Below are positions 7,969-18,203 of a stretch of 64,000 bases of DNA, one piece after another. The DNA comes from Methanomassiliicoccales archaeon. Its GTDB lineage: Archaea; Thermoplasmatota; Thermoplasmata; Methanomassiliicoccales; JACIVX01. The first letter of the stretch is position 1. Each line of letters opens with the position of its first letter. The position numbers and the translations under genes are program-made. The stretch lies in NCBI GenBank assembly GCA_014361295.1, contig JACIVX010000001.1, positions 1,710,359-1,774,358 of the forward strand. Reading direction: 5' to 3'. The notes under the pieces were generated by a model. The model searched no databases. It was given only the letters and a program-made list of their open reading frames with translations, and had not been told where the DNA came from.

Positions 7969-10068
7969 ATGAAAACCCTATTCGAGCCTGAGTCGATCGC
8001 CGTTGTTGGCGCTGCAAGGGAAGAGTCGAAAGTCGGTCACGTCGTTGTGAAGAACCTCATTGCCTCTGGCTTCGAAGGGAAAATCTATCCAGTCAATCCA
8101 AAGGCTGATGAAATTCTCGGTCTCAAGTGCTATCCTTCTCTCAGCGCAATTCCTGGAAAGGTGGATCTCGCAATTATCGTCGTCCCAAATGTCCTAGTTC
8201 CAAGGATCATGGAAGACGCTGGTCAAAAAGGCGTCAGATCGGTCATCATTATTTCCTCGGGATTCAAGGAAAGTGGTAAGGAAGGGGCGGAACTCGAGAA
8301 GAAGGTCGGTGAGATTGGAAGGAAGTACGGCATTAATATCCTTGGTCCGAACTGCCTTGGGCTCATCAACACGCATCACAAAATGAATGCGACATTCACT
8401 CGCAACTATCCCAAGAAAGGGACAATTTCGGTCACATCGCAATCTGGTGCGATCTGCACGACAATCCTTGACTGGGCGTCGCAAAATAACATCGGTTTCT
8501 CGAAGTTTATCAGCGTTGGAAATAAAGTTGATATCGATGAGGCTGACCTCCTTGGTTATTTGAGGGACGATGATCAGACAAAAGTTATCGCGATGTACAT
8601 CGAAGGAACTGAGCGTGGCGTCGAGTTCATGCGTCAGGCAGCACTAACAACAAAGAGCAAACCGATCATCGCGCTCAAGGCAGGACGAACAAGCTCTGGT
8701 GCAAAGGCCGCATCATCTCATACTGGTGCACTTTCAGGGAGTGATGCGGTTTATGATGCAGCGATGGAACAGTCAGGAATCGTTCGTGTCAAGACGATTG
8801 ATCAACTTTTCGATCTCCTCCTCGCATTCTCGAATATGCCGCTGCCCAATGGCGACAGAGTCGCGATCGTCACGAATGCCGGTGGTCTAGGTGTGATGGC
8901 TGCAGATGCCGCCGCGGATCATGGGTTGACACTGGCATCCTTTTCACAGGAGACGATCGCGAAGCTGAAGAGCAGGTTACCCGAACAGGCGAACTTCTAT
9001 AATCCTGTTGATGTGATTGGTGATGCGGATGCGGCGAGATACGAATTCGCGATCAAGACAGTGATGGAAGATGAAAACGTCTCGTGCATCGCCGTCATGC
9101 TTGCCCCAACCGATCTCGTTGATATCCCGGCGACAGCGAGGATCCTTGCTTCTTTCGCTGGCAAGACTAAGATCCCGATTGTCTCGGCATTCGTTGGCGG
9201 GGAGGATTGCGCGGAGGGGATTGAGATTCTGCGAAAGGCAGGGATTCCGAATTACGAATCGCCTGATAGGGCGATGGCCGCATTGAGTGGAATGGTTCGC
9301 TATGCAAAGATAAGGCATGCGTGGGTAGAGAGTGAGCCTGTGAAGATAGAAGGTGATAAAAGGAGGGTGCGGGAACTCATCGACAGCGTGATCTCCGAAG
9401 GCAGAACCTCTCTGAGCGAGGACGAGGGAAAGGAGATCTTCAGAGCGTATGGAATTCCTGTACCTGGTGAAGGCCTCGCAAAGACTCCAGAGGAAGCGGT
9501 CGAAATCGCAAACAAACTCGGTTATCCTGTTGTGATGAAGATCGCGTCGCCTGATATTTTTCACAAGACCGATGTCGGTGGTGTTGCAATCAATGTGAAT
9601 TCACCCGAGGATGTGCGAAGGCAGTTTGAGCTTATCATCGCGCGCTGCCAGAGCAGGATGCCGAATGCAAGGATCATCGGCGTCTCAGTGCAACAGATGA
9701 TCACGGGTCGAGAGGTTATTGTAGGGATGGTTAGAGACCCCCAGTTTGGGCCGGTTATCACGTTCGGTCTCGGCGGTATTTTCGTTGAAATATTGAAGGA
9801 TGTATCTCAGAGAATTGCGCCACTGACGCGTGCTGATGTAAACAAGATGATCCAATCGATCAAAGCGTATCCGATACTCACAGGGGCAAGAGGTAGAAAG
9901 CCGGCGGACATAGAATCGCTCAAGGAGGTCATCTTCAGGGTAGCCCAGATCGCATTGGACTTCCCTGAAATCTCGGAATTAGAAATCAACCCTGTCATCG
10001 TTGGTGATGAAGGAAAGGGTTGTGGCGCCGTTGACGCGCTCGTAACTATAAGGAGGGAGAGTAGGTGA
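7969..10068 (+). CDS. Acyl-CoA synthetase (ADP-forming), fused alpha and beta subunits
   Basis: A 699-residue fusion. Residues about 1-440 are the alpha part: a CoA-binding domain (FEPESIAVVGAAREESKVG), a succinyl-CoA-ligase-like domain (SQSGAICTTILDWA, GPNCLGL) and the phospho-histidine loop SSHTGALSG with His251. Residues about 460-699 are the beta ATP-grasp part (GYPVVMKIASPDIFHKTDVGG, GREVIVGMVRDPQFGP, LEINPVIV). Such NDP-forming synthetases convert acetyl-CoA or other acyl-CoAs, ADP and phosphate to the acid, CoA and ATP, conserving energy in archaea. The acyl specificity is not evident. GGGAG lies about ten bases before the ATG. The stop overlaps the DRTGG gene by four bases, so they form one unit. 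Confidence 0.92.
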   Translation: MKTLFEPESIAVVGAAREESKVGHVVVKNLIASGFEGKIYPVNPKADEILGLKCYPSLSAIPGKVDLAIIVVPNVLVPRIMEDAGQKGVRSVIIISSGFKESGKEGAELEKKVGEIGRKYGINILGPNCLGLINTHHKMNATFTRNYPKKGTISVTSQSGAICTTILDWASQNNIGFSKFISVGNKVDIDEADLLGYLRDDDQTKVIAMYIEGTERGVEFMRQAALTTKSKPIIALKAGRTSSGAKAASSHTGALSGSDAVYDAAMEQSGIVRVKTIDQLFDLLLAFSNMPLPNGDRVAIVTNAGGLGVMAADAAADHGLTLASFSQETIAKLKSRLPEQANFYNPVDVIGDADAARYEFAIKTVMEDENVSCIAVMLAPTDLVDIPATARILASFAGKTKIPIVSAFVGGEDCAEGIEILRKAGIPNYESPDRAMAALSGMVRYAKIRHAWVESEPVKIEGDKRRVRELIDSVISEGRTSLSEDEGKEIFRAYGIPVPGEGLAKTPEEAVEIANKLGYPVVMKIASPDIFHKTDVGGVAINVNSPEDVRRQFELIIARCQSRMPNARIIGVSVQQMITGREVIVGMVRDPQFGPVITFGLGGIFVEILKDVSQRIAPLTRADVNKMIQSIKAYPILTGARGRKPADIESLKEVIFRVAQIALDFPEISELEINPVIVGDEGKGCGAVDALVTIRRESR

Positions 10069-11066
10069 AGGCACTTTATATTGGTGCAGTTGTGGAAAGG
10101 ACTGGGAAAACGATGCTGACGCTAGGGCTGGCAAAGAACTGCCCCGGAAAGGTTGGTTATTTCAAGCCATTCAAGGAGGACATCATTCCTGTTGATGATC
10201 GGCTCGTCGACATGGATGCGTTTCTGATGAAGAGGGTTCTTGGTCTGGAGCTTGATGAGGAATCACTCTCGCCTTGCCGATACGACCTTTTTAGACCAAC
10301 AACGATGGAAAGACTTCTCAAGGCGTATGACAAGGTGAAATGCGACTTTGATTACATGCTTATTGAAGGCGCAAGAATCATTCAAACTGGTTATCTACAT
10401 GATGTTTCAGGACTCGCATTCTCGGAAGCGGTCGGCGCTGATGTCATCCTCGTGACAACTTCTCATCCAAATGGGGTCGAGAGGGTCGGTATGCTAAAAC
10501 GTCTCATGGAAACTTACAAACTCAATTTCAAAGGAGTCATTCTGAACCAAACGGACGATCCGGCCATTGAAGCGTTGCTCAATGAGAAGGGAATCCCTGT
10601 TCTCGGCTCGATTCCAACCATTAAGGAGCTGAAGTACTACCGCGTCAAGGAAGTCGCGGACGCGCTTGGTGCGGATGTGATTGTCGGAGAGGAGGGGCTT
10701 AACAGGATTGTCGAGGAAGTAACAATCGGTGCGATGCGACCGGAGACAGCGATTAAGTACCTGCGAAGGATCGCCAAAAAAGCGGTGATCACCGGTGGAG
10801 ACAGGTCCGACATTCAGATCGCCGCACTCTCAACTGATACATCATGTCTTATCCTCACTGGAGGATTGTATCCGGAGAAGACGGTTATCGCGAAGGCATA
10901 CGAAGAACAAATTCCGATTCTTCTCGTCAGATACGACACTGCAACAACTGCCGAAATGGTCGAGCATCTGATCGCGAGAATAGATCCAGAGGACCAGGGA
11001 AAGATCGATCTCATCACAAAGGTTGTCAGAGAACACATCGATCTCAGCAGGATATGGGAAAAGTAA
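10065..11066 (+). CDS. Dethiobiotin-synthetase-like P-loop + DRTGG domain protein
   Basis: A 333-residue protein resembling the N-terminal regulatory part of long phosphotransacetylases. Residues 1-200 are a dethiobiotin-synthetase/CobQ-like P-loop domain, with ALYIGAVVERTGKTMLTLGLA as an atypical P-loop and later MLIEGARI and GVILNQ. Residues about 210-330 form a DRTGG domain (ALGADVIVGEEGLNR, VITGGDRSDIQIAAL, CLILTGG). Stand-alone proteins of this kind often lie beside ADP-forming acyl-CoA synthetase genes in archaea and are thought to regulate them, but no activity is proven. The start is a GTG at 10065, coupled to the upstream stop (GTGA) with GGGAG shortly before it. Confidence 0.85.
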   Translation: MKALYIGAVVERTGKTMLTLGLAKNCPGKVGYFKPFKEDIIPVDDRLVDMDAFLMKRVLGLELDEESLSPCRYDLFRPTTMERLLKAYDKVKCDFDYMLIEGARIIQTGYLHDVSGLAFSEAVGADVILVTTSHPNGVERVGMLKRLMETYKLNFKGVILNQTDDPAIEALLNEKGIPVLGSIPTIKELKYYRVKEVADALGADVIVGEEGLNRIVEEVTIGAMRPETAIKYLRRIAKKAVITGGDRSDIQIAALSTDTSCLILTGGLYPEKTVIAKAYEEQIPILLVRYDTATTAEMVEHLIARIDPEDQGKIDLITKVVREHIDLSRIWEK

Positions 11067-11100
11067 AGTTGGATGTGCACAATGGACGGGAGGCTACCTC

Positions 11101-13515
11101 TCAGGTCATTAGGTTGATCTCGCTCGTCCCGTCCTCTCTCTCCCTCACATGGATCACGTGAGTCATGAAATCCTTGACGTCATCAATGTGTGTGATCAAT
11201 ATAATCTGGCTGAATTGCTTTGACAGCTGATTTAGCGTTCTCATGATGTTCCGTTTCCTCGTCTGATCCTGCGATCCAAAGATCTCATCGAGTATCAAAA
11301 AATTAACACTGCTGCCAGCCCTTTCAGCAATAACCCTTGATATGGCAAGTCTCAAACAGAGATTTGCTAAGTCAGCCTCGCCGCCAGAGAATCTCGAGAT
11401 CGGGTATCGTTCGCCGCCGTCGTAAATATGGATTTCATAGTCTTCGTCGAGCTCCATGCCGCCGAATTTCGAATCGGTCAGTTCCGTAAACAACGAAGAG
11501 GAAATTTCCGAGAGCGTTGGTACGATCCTTGACATGACATTCTCGCGAAATCCTTTCATTATTACACTGAGCGCGTTAAGATTTTCAAGATGTTTCGTTT
11601 TTGCAGCGAGATCCTTTTCCTGCTCCTCTAAATCCTTTATCTGGTTTTCGATATTTCTGATCTCGTACTCTTTGAGACGGATGTCTCCTTCTTTTTCTTT
11701 GAGAGTCATCTCGACTTCCTGTTTTGCCTCGCGTTCCTTCTCATAGCGCTCGTATGCGTCCTTTGCTTCGGCCTCGTTGTATCCTAACGAATCAATCTGT
11801 TCCTGCACTTTCTTAAGGGACTCCCTTTCGATCTCGAGTTGTTCTTCAATCGTCCTCATTTCTTTCTGCAATTCTGGCAATCGCTCAAACTTCGCGCGCG
11901 ATTCTAGATATCGCTGAGCAACCTTCTCGAGCTCTTGGATTCTGAGCTTAACCTTCCTATATTCGGCTTCGTCGAAAGTGATCTTCTCCAATGCAGTGAT
12001 CTTCATTTCGAGTTCATTGCTTTCCAAAATAAATTCCTGGATTTTTGATTGAAGATGTTCGAGCTCAGCTATGACCTTTATTTCCTCTTTTTGTTTCTTA
12101 ATCAAATCGCTTTTTCTTTTCTCCAGAGCCTCTTTCCGCTCACTTTCCTTTTTCAATGTTTCTTCGATCGTTTTTCTCTCTTCGAATCTAAGGGAAATCA
12201 ATTTTCGCTGTTCTTCAATCTCCTTCGCAAGCTTTTCAAGCAATATCGCTTGGTAATCGCCGAGAGGTCTTTCACACGTTGGGCAGGAACTTTCAGGACC
12301 AAGACGTGCGATTTCCCTTCGCTTTTCTTCTGTTTCTCTAATGACGCTCTCAGCTCTCTCTATTTCGGAATCCAGAAGGCTGAGACGGTATTTAGCATCG
12401 TTCAATCGATCATCGACTTCCTTCATCGTCGTTTCTACTGTCATTAATCGATCCTCGATACCCGCAAGCGAGGCAAGCATTTCTCTCTTATTGATAACCT
12501 CTCTCTCCACCGCCATTCTTTCGTTCCTCACTTTCTCGAGCCTGATCTTTGAGACCCTCAATTCCTCAAAAGCGCGGAGGTCTCGTTCCATTTCATCTTT
12601 CTTTTTCATTAGTTCCTTATATTCGATGTAACTCGGCTCGAGCAAAAACGCTTCATCGCCAATTGCCTGCAGTCGGGCGATTTCTATTTCGAGGTCCTTC
12701 CTCTTTCTTTCAAAGGCTCCCACTCTCTCTCGTTTTTCGATCATGCGATTCTTGAGTTGATTGAACATTTCCTCCTTACTCTTCATCTCGTCCCTGCGGG
12801 CTTTGGCTTCCGCCAGCGTTTTCTCCATAACGTTCAATTTTTCCCGGAGCAAGTGGAACTCGTTTCTTTCGCGTTCGAGTTCCAGATTCAGCGCATTCAG
12901 CTGTTGTTTCAACAGATCGATCTTCTTCACGCCATTGGGCGATAAAAGAAAACTTGACAGCATCATGAGATCTTTTTTCAAAGAAAGGGCGTCCTTATCG
13001 ATCTCGCTGACGACCTTATCAAGAACATCAATTTCAAGCATTCGTAGTACGAGTTTCTTTCGCTCAAAGGACCGGAGTGTTGACAACGCCGCTAAATCTT
13101 TTTGCCTTGCGAAAACTGAAATGAAAAAGGCCTTATAGTCCATGCCTAGCCTTCTTGTCAGCTCTTCCGTGACGGTCTGATCGCCCTTCGCCGCAGGTCT
13201 GTTGTTGACGAAAAGCCTCGCATCGACCTTAAGTTCTCGACCCTTCATCGAGCGCTCGAGTCTGTACGAATCGCCTTCAAGCTCAAACTCGAGAAGGACA
13301 CGACATTCCTCATTTGGACCGGCGCCCGCTCTGAGGACCCCTTCCTTCGTCGTTCTTACGATTGGTGTTTCATTCCCGTAGATCGCCCATGCAATCGCTT
13401 CAATTAGGCTAGATTTTCCAACACCGTTCGGCCCGATGATACCGATGACACCATCTGGAAATTCAATTGCACAATGCCTGAATTTTCTGTAGTTCTGAAG
13501 TTCCATGTATCTCAA
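11101..13515 (-). CDS. rad50: DNA double-strand break repair ATPase Rad50
   Basis: An 804-residue SMC-like ATPase, a usual length for archaeal Rad50. The N-terminal Walker A is GPNGVGKSS (residues 29-37). Two long coiled-coil arms flank a zinc hook SCPTCERPLG near residue 412. The C-terminal lobe has the signature FSGGEADLANLCLRLA near 708 and Walker B FLILDEIFGSQD near 735, followed by a D-loop and the switch His in ILITHIDDV. With Mre11 it forms the complex that tethers and resects broken DNA ends. The start codon overlaps the mre11 stop by four bases, so the pair is translationally coupled, mre11 first. It converges on the DRTGG gene with a 34-base gap and no clear terminator. Confidence 0.97.
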   Translation of the reverse strand: MRYMELQNYRKFRHCAIEFPDGVIGIIGPNGVGKSSLIEAIAWAIYGNETPIVRTTKEGVLRAGAGPNEECRVLLEFELEGDSYRLERSMKGRELKVDARLFVNNRPAAKGDQTVTEELTRRLGMDYKAFFISVFARQKDLAALSTLRSFERKKLVLRMLEIDVLDKVVSEIDKDALSLKKDLMMLSSFLLSPNGVKKIDLLKQQLNALNLELERERNEFHLLREKLNVMEKTLAEAKARRDEMKSKEEMFNQLKNRMIEKRERVGAFERKRKDLEIEIARLQAIGDEAFLLEPSYIEYKELMKKKDEMERDLRAFEELRVSKIRLEKVRNERMAVEREVINKREMLASLAGIEDRLMTVETTMKEVDDRLNDAKYRLSLLDSEIERAESVIRETEEKRREIARLGPESSCPTCERPLGDYQAILLEKLAKEIEEQRKLISLRFEERKTIEETLKKESERKEALEKRKSDLIKKQKEEIKVIAELEHLQSKIQEFILESNELEMKITALEKITFDEAEYRKVKLRIQELEKVAQRYLESRAKFERLPELQKEMRTIEEQLEIERESLKKVQEQIDSLGYNEAEAKDAYERYEKEREAKQEVEMTLKEKEGDIRLKEYEIRNIENQIKDLEEQEKDLAAKTKHLENLNALSVIMKGFRENVMSRIVPTLSEISSSLFTELTDSKFGGMELDEDYEIHIYDGGERYPISRFSGGEADLANLCLRLAISRVIAERAGSSVNFLILDEIFGSQDQTRKRNIMRTLNQLSKQFSQIILITHIDDVKDFMTHVIHVREREDGTSEINLMT

Positions 13516-14633
13516 TCTGATTCTTCCAGCCCCCTATTGAGGTACTCGAGTCCCAGATCCCTGATTACTTCTTTATTCACCCCTTCCACAGGGTGCCGTT
13601 CCAAGAATGAAACAAACTCCCTTGGCAATGAGCTCAGTATTGTCGTGGACGACTGAACTGCCATATTCTCCTGAATGAGATCGTATCTTAAATCAAATAC
13701 CAGGGCACTCTTAGTCATCTCTCTGATCCTCCCGAAATCGAGCGTCTTGTACAGCGAGCTGCGCAGGTTCTTGATCCTCAAACGCACGATCTTCCCACCA
13801 AGCGGTTGCGATTCGATCGATCGCTCGATCTCATCCTTCAATGAAATCGCATCCAACATCGACGCATCAATGATCGGGAGGTCGATCATTTCCCTCGTCT
13901 TGATTTCGACGAATTCCTTTCTCTTATCTTCAAGATCGACCACAAGAAACCCTTTCTTTTGATCCACTTCCGCAAAAGAGAATCTTTCCGTTGAGCCAGC
14001 GTAGCATGCGTTATCGTTGATTTCAAAGTATCCGTGGTAATGGCCTAGAGCGATATAATCAAACTCTTTTCTTAAATACGATGATTGGATAAGTGCCTCG
14101 TTGAATTCGTCCATCTTGAAGACGCTGAGACCTACTACGCCAGCATGAAGCATCATGACGTTATATTGCGCATCTTTGGAAAGCCTGATCATTTCGATAT
14201 TTTCCCTTAATGTCTCGCTATCGCAATGGGGAATCGCATGGACGACCATATCACCAATTCTGATTTTTTCATAAGAACCCTTATACACTGGCTTAATTCC
14301 ATTGATATGTTCAAAAATTCTGAAAACACTTCCCGTTTCTTGAAGGCGTGGCGTTGAGTGATTGCCCGCGATAACAATCACCGGAATGCCTTTCTCCGTG
14401 ATACGAACCAGCTGCTCGATTGCAAACGATATCGCCCGGTTCGTCGGTCTAACCGAGTCAAATAGATCGCCTGAATGGAGGACGGCATCTGGGTTGATCT
14501 CTAAAATCCGATCGACAACCTCCTTGAATGCGTTGAAGACATCGACCTCCCGTTGGTTGAGGCCGCTTTCCTCGTCCACTTTGGAATAAGCGGAGTAGCC
14601 AATGTGTGTATCAGACAAATGAACGATCTTCAA
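13512..14633 (-). CDS. mre11: Mre11 DNA double-strand break repair nuclease
   Basis: A 373-residue calcineurin-like phosphoesterase. The metal-binding motifs are all present and in order: HLSDTHIGYS (residues 5-14), LHSGDLFDSV near 55, AGNHSTPR near 94, a His near 171 in MLHAG, and ALGHYHGY near 200. The C-terminal 150 residues are the capping domain and the Rad50-binding helices. It acts as a Mn-dependent nuclease with Rad50 in break repair. It overlaps rad50 by four bases. herA lies two genes upstream on the same strand, as in the common archaeal herA-mre11-rad50 cluster, but here an antiporter gene intervenes and no nurA is seen. Confidence 0.96.
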   Translation of the reverse strand: MKIVHLSDTHIGYSAYSKVDEESGLNQREVDVFNAFKEVVDRILEINPDAVLHSGDLFDSVRPTNRAISFAIEQLVRITEKGIPVIVIAGNHSTPRLQETGSVFRIFEHINGIKPVYKGSYEKIRIGDMVVHAIPHCDSETLRENIEMIRLSKDAQYNVMMLHAGVVGLSVFKMDEFNEALIQSSYLRKEFDYIALGHYHGYFEINDNACYAGSTERFSFAEVDQKKGFLVVDLEDKRKEFVEIKTREMIDLPIIDASMLDAISLKDEIERSIESQPLGGKIVRLRIKNLRSSLYKTLDFGRIREMTKSALVFDLRYDLIQENMAVQSSTTILSSLPREFVSFLERHPVEGVNKEVIRDLGLEYLNRGLEESD

Positions 14634-14690
14634 ACCCCGTCTCCCCTTTGACGATCCGCGTTCATTGAATAGATAGTTTGCAAAAAATCT

Positions 14691-16489
14691 TCATCCTATT
14701 TGATTCTTAGGGGGACTTCCATCTCTCGGTCTCTCGTCTTCAATGATTGCTTTTGAAAGTGCTTGTGACATCCTCTGGTGAAGTGATCTTACGGCGTCCC
14801 TGAAAAGGTATGCGACCAAAGCGCCGATGATAAGAATCAGAACAGGCGATATGTACGGCATATCTGGGGGAATCGGCACAATCGAAATCAGATAGATGAC
14901 TGTCACAACGATAATGAAGATTGTGAAGAGGTTCATGAAAACTCTGTAAATGACCTTTCCACCAATCGCGTTAAATCTGCCGGTATCCAGAGCAATATGA
15001 ACGACGACTGCGACAATGGCCCTTATTCTTTTCATGATGCTGATCACCGGCGGTATCAGGAGAGCTGCAGCAGTCGATCCTACAATGAGCGCAGGTAATC
15101 CTGGTGAAATTTCAGCGAGCCCTGACACAATGTCCGTGAAATTGTATATCATGTTCGCAGCAGCTGTCACGACAAAGATCAGCGTTATGTCAATAAAAAT
15201 CCAAGTGATGTCGGTTCTCACTTTCTTTCTTATCTCTTCTGAAGTGGCGATTCTTTCCCTTACAGAAGCGCGCAATCTTTCGATGATACTCAGCGTGCTC
15301 CTCAGGGAGTTAGGTAAATGTCCCGATATCAGCTCGGCAGTTCTTTCAGCTTTCTTGATTGAGAATGGAAGAACAAATGATGTGATCAATGCAACACCGA
15401 TGATAGTCGAGTAGAAAAACTCTCCAGCTGCGCCAGTATCAATCGCGAGCTTTGCGATAATAAATGAGAATTCTCCCATTGCGACCATGCTCATTCCGGC
15501 AACAAGGGAAGTCTTAGCATCAAGATTAGCCACGTACCCAGCAAACGTTACGCTGAGCGTTTTGCCGATGATGAAAACAAGTGCAATTAAGATTGAGACA
15601 AAAAAATTCTGCACAATCAACGAAGGGATGATCAGCATGCCGATCGACACGAAAAAATCGCGAGGAACATTTCTTTCACGGGGGTGATCTTTTCGATGAC
15701 TTTCTCAACGTAATCAGACTGTGAAATAATCACTCCCATAATAAACGCCCCAATCGCGACGCTCAAACCGATTGTCAGCGAAACGAGGGACATCGCGAAG
15801 CAGAGGCCGAGGGACACGAGCAGGAGTGTTTCACCCGGATGCTCTTTCGCTATCCAGTTTATGATTTTTGGAATCACAGCTGCGCCAAGAATAATACTCA
15901 TCACGATGAATATGATAATGCCAACGAGCATCGAGACGATCGTCTTCATCTCGACTATTGAGCCGCTGGTGAGCGGCGCCGCCATCGTTAGAATCATAAC
16001 GGCGGCGAAGTCTTCGATGATAAGAATTCCGATGACCGCCTCTGTGGAACTTTCTTTCAATTTCCCATAGTCTGAAAGAACTTTGATGATGACAGCGGTG
16101 CTGCTGATCGACATCACAGCACCGAGAAAAATCGATTCCAGGTGATTCCATCCTATCAAATTTCCGAGCGTGTATCCGATCGCCATCATCGTCAGAATCT
16201 CGATCGAGCCAGCAATGATTGAGAAAAGTCCAATCTTCCGCAATTTCTTTAAATTAAAATCTAGACCGATTGAGAACATTAGAAGAATGACACCAAGGCT
16301 CGCCATAAGGTTAACTGATTCAATATTCTGAACAAGACTGAAAGGTGGCGTGTGAGGGCCCAGCAGAATTCCGGCTACAAGATATCCAATAACTGCTGGC
16401 ATTTTCATTTTGGAAAAGACAAGGGCACTGACACCTGCAACGATAAGCACAACGGCGATGTCTGATAACAACACATTCTCTGATGTCAT
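14691..16489 (-). pseudogene. KefB/CPA2-type cation:proton antiporter, split by a single-base frameshift
   Basis: Two adjacent frames encode successive halves of one monovalent cation:proton antiporter-2 family protein. The first (16489 to about 15660) has FSKMKMPAVIGYLVAGILLGP and SSTAVIIKVLSDYG and ends its conserved part at VKEMFLAIF. The second resumes with FVSIGMLIIPSL and carries MVAMGEFSFIIAKLA, further membrane segments and an extra C-terminal membrane region of about 150 residues. In relatives these join as AIFFVSIGML. The junction is a run of six T on the coding strand (near 15658-15663); one more T restores the frame. The cause may be a sequencing or assembly error, a real mutation, or -1 slippage on the T run. 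Family members exchange K+ or Na+ for protons. It lies between herA and mre11. Confidence 0.85.
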
Positions 16490-16517
16490 TGGTCAAACAC
16501 CCTTCGTGCGCGAAGTT

Positions 16518-18065
16518 TCAAAAGAACTTGAATTCAGCTCGCGGTTTGCCCGAACTCTTTCCCTTTGTTCCAATCTCATTTGTTCCCTCTTTCGAAACGA
16601 ATTCCTCAAAAAGATGAATTTTCACTGGGATTGCGAAAGGAGTGAAGGGGGAAGCGATGATCGCTTCGCCTGGCATCAGCGTCTGTATTTCATTGTCAAG
16701 CTGCGAGACGTCCTGCTTTGCGGAGTTCTTGAGAATATCCCGATCTCTCCTGTCTGCCAGACCTAGTATAAACAAGGTGTTGAATTGACTGATAATTTCT
16801 GGATCGATGAGTTTCGGTTGTTGTGAGACTGCACATAATCCCACTTTAAATTTCCTCCCCTCCCTTGCAATCTGCGCGAATATCGATCCTTTTGCCTGTC
16901 CAAGGACTCTCTGTGCTTCTTCCATCGCGATCAATACTGGCGGAATGCGCTCGAATTCCTGCTTGTTTCCATAGAGGAATTTATTCTTTTCAAAGATCGC
17001 CCTTGAAATAACCGTCGAAACGAGGAGTTCCTCGGCTTCATATAGATTCGAAGTGTCGATGAGAACGACCTTCGCATTGTGCAAGCATTCGATCACATGT
17101 TTCGTGATTGAGAGCTTTGGGTCCGAAGTGATCAATCCAAATCTGAAGATGCTTTCGAGTCTTCGCTTGATAACGTTAATTGTACCCTCATGAAATTTAT
17201 CTCCCAAATCTTTACAAATTTCGTCGACGGATTTCGAGTTAAGCTCCTGCAGCCAATTTTCCCCGTAAAAAAACTGAGCCGTCTGAAGGCACTCGATTTG
17301 AGCCTGGCTGAACTCGTACAGGTTCTGGAGATCTGCGATCTCGATCTCTTTTGCCGAGAGTCTCAAGGTAGTGTAAGGCCCTTCCAGTTCTCTGCTGCTG
17401 AAAACCTCAAGTGCATCGTTCATGCCAGCATGTCTTAAACCTTTCTTTCCAATTTCGCCGCCATCAAAATATTCACCGTGTGGATCAAAAATGAGAAAAC
17501 CGTAGCGGCGGAGTTTCATGCAGGAAAGAGCGAGATTTTTCATGAGGTTGCTCTTTCCCATGCCCGTCGTCGCGAAAATGCCAATATGGTGCGGAAATGC
17601 GAGGCCTGAAATTCCGACAGGAAAATCGAGTACCCGATCTCCCGATCTGAGTCTCCCGACTTCGATATCGCCTAGGAATCGACGCAGGAACGCATAATCC
17701 TCTTCCGTTGCCCGTCTGACTTTCGAGAAGTGGGATGGAATCGACTTCGTCTTTTTAAAAGAGTTTTCTGACGAATATCCCAGAGGAACGCAAACACCAA
17801 CTCTGTACAAGCGCTCCTCAATTCCTTTAACATCAGAAATCTCATTTCTTGAATCCTTATGAAGCATTTCTCCCGCTTCTCTCAGAATCCAATCGTCCCT
17901 GTCGGCATCCGCACCATGTTCGACGTCCATGACCCTGACAAAATACCTGATCTCCTCACCTTCTTCTTCGATGACGAGGAGTTCTCCCACTTGTAAATTC
18001 TCAGTAAATCTCGTGCGGAATCTGATCTCCATAACTCTGTTGCCAACGACTCTACCGATGTGCAT
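16518..18065 (-). CDS. herA: HerA-type hexameric DNA translocase ATPase
   Basis: A 515-residue HerA/DUF87 protein. It begins with a HAS-barrel (HIGRVVGNRVMEIRF). The RecA-like core follows: Walker A ATTGMGKSNL near residue 165, DPHGEYFDGG just after, Walker B VVLIDTSN near 335, PPVLIAMEEAQRVLG, and the late block LCAVSQQPKLIDPEIISQ. HerA is a bidirectional hexameric DNA pump that works with NurA, Mre11 and Rad50 in end resection. The ATG at 18065 is chosen because family members start just before the HAS barrel and a GGTGGGGA precedes it; a TTG at 18119 would add 18 residues. No nurA is in the window. It is the first gene of a minus-strand run containing the antiporter, mre11 and rad50. Confidence 0.9.
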   Translation of the reverse strand: MHIGRVVGNRVMEIRFRTRFTENLQVGELLVIEEEGEEIRYFVRVMDVEHGADADRDDWILREAGEMLHKDSRNEISDVKGIEERLYRVGVCVPLGYSSENSFKKTKSIPSHFSKVRRATEEDYAFLRRFLGDIEVGRLRSGDRVLDFPVGISGLAFPHHIGIFATTGMGKSNLMKNLALSCMKLRRYGFLIFDPHGEYFDGGEIGKKGLRHAGMNDALEVFSSRELEGPYTTLRLSAKEIEIADLQNLYEFSQAQIECLQTAQFFYGENWLQELNSKSVDEICKDLGDKFHEGTINVIKRRLESIFRFGLITSDPKLSITKHVIECLHNAKVVLIDTSNLYEAEELLVSTVISRAIFEKNKFLYGNKQEFERIPPVLIAMEEAQRVLGQAKGSIFAQIAREGRKFKVGLCAVSQQPKLIDPEIISQFNTLFILGLADRRDRDILKNSAKQDVSQLDNEIQTLMPGEAIIASPFTPFAIPVKIHLFEEFVSKEGTNEIGTKGKSSGKPRAEFKFF

Positions 18066-18203
18066 TTTCCAATCCCCACCCTGGTTGAGTTCGATAGTCG
18101 ATCCACGAAACCGGCTCAATCACCATATGCTTTTCGCTAATGCCTGTTCAGAGGGAAAATGTTTTCTTATTTCAGGAAAAAGGCAACGAACGAGATCTGA
18201 ATA

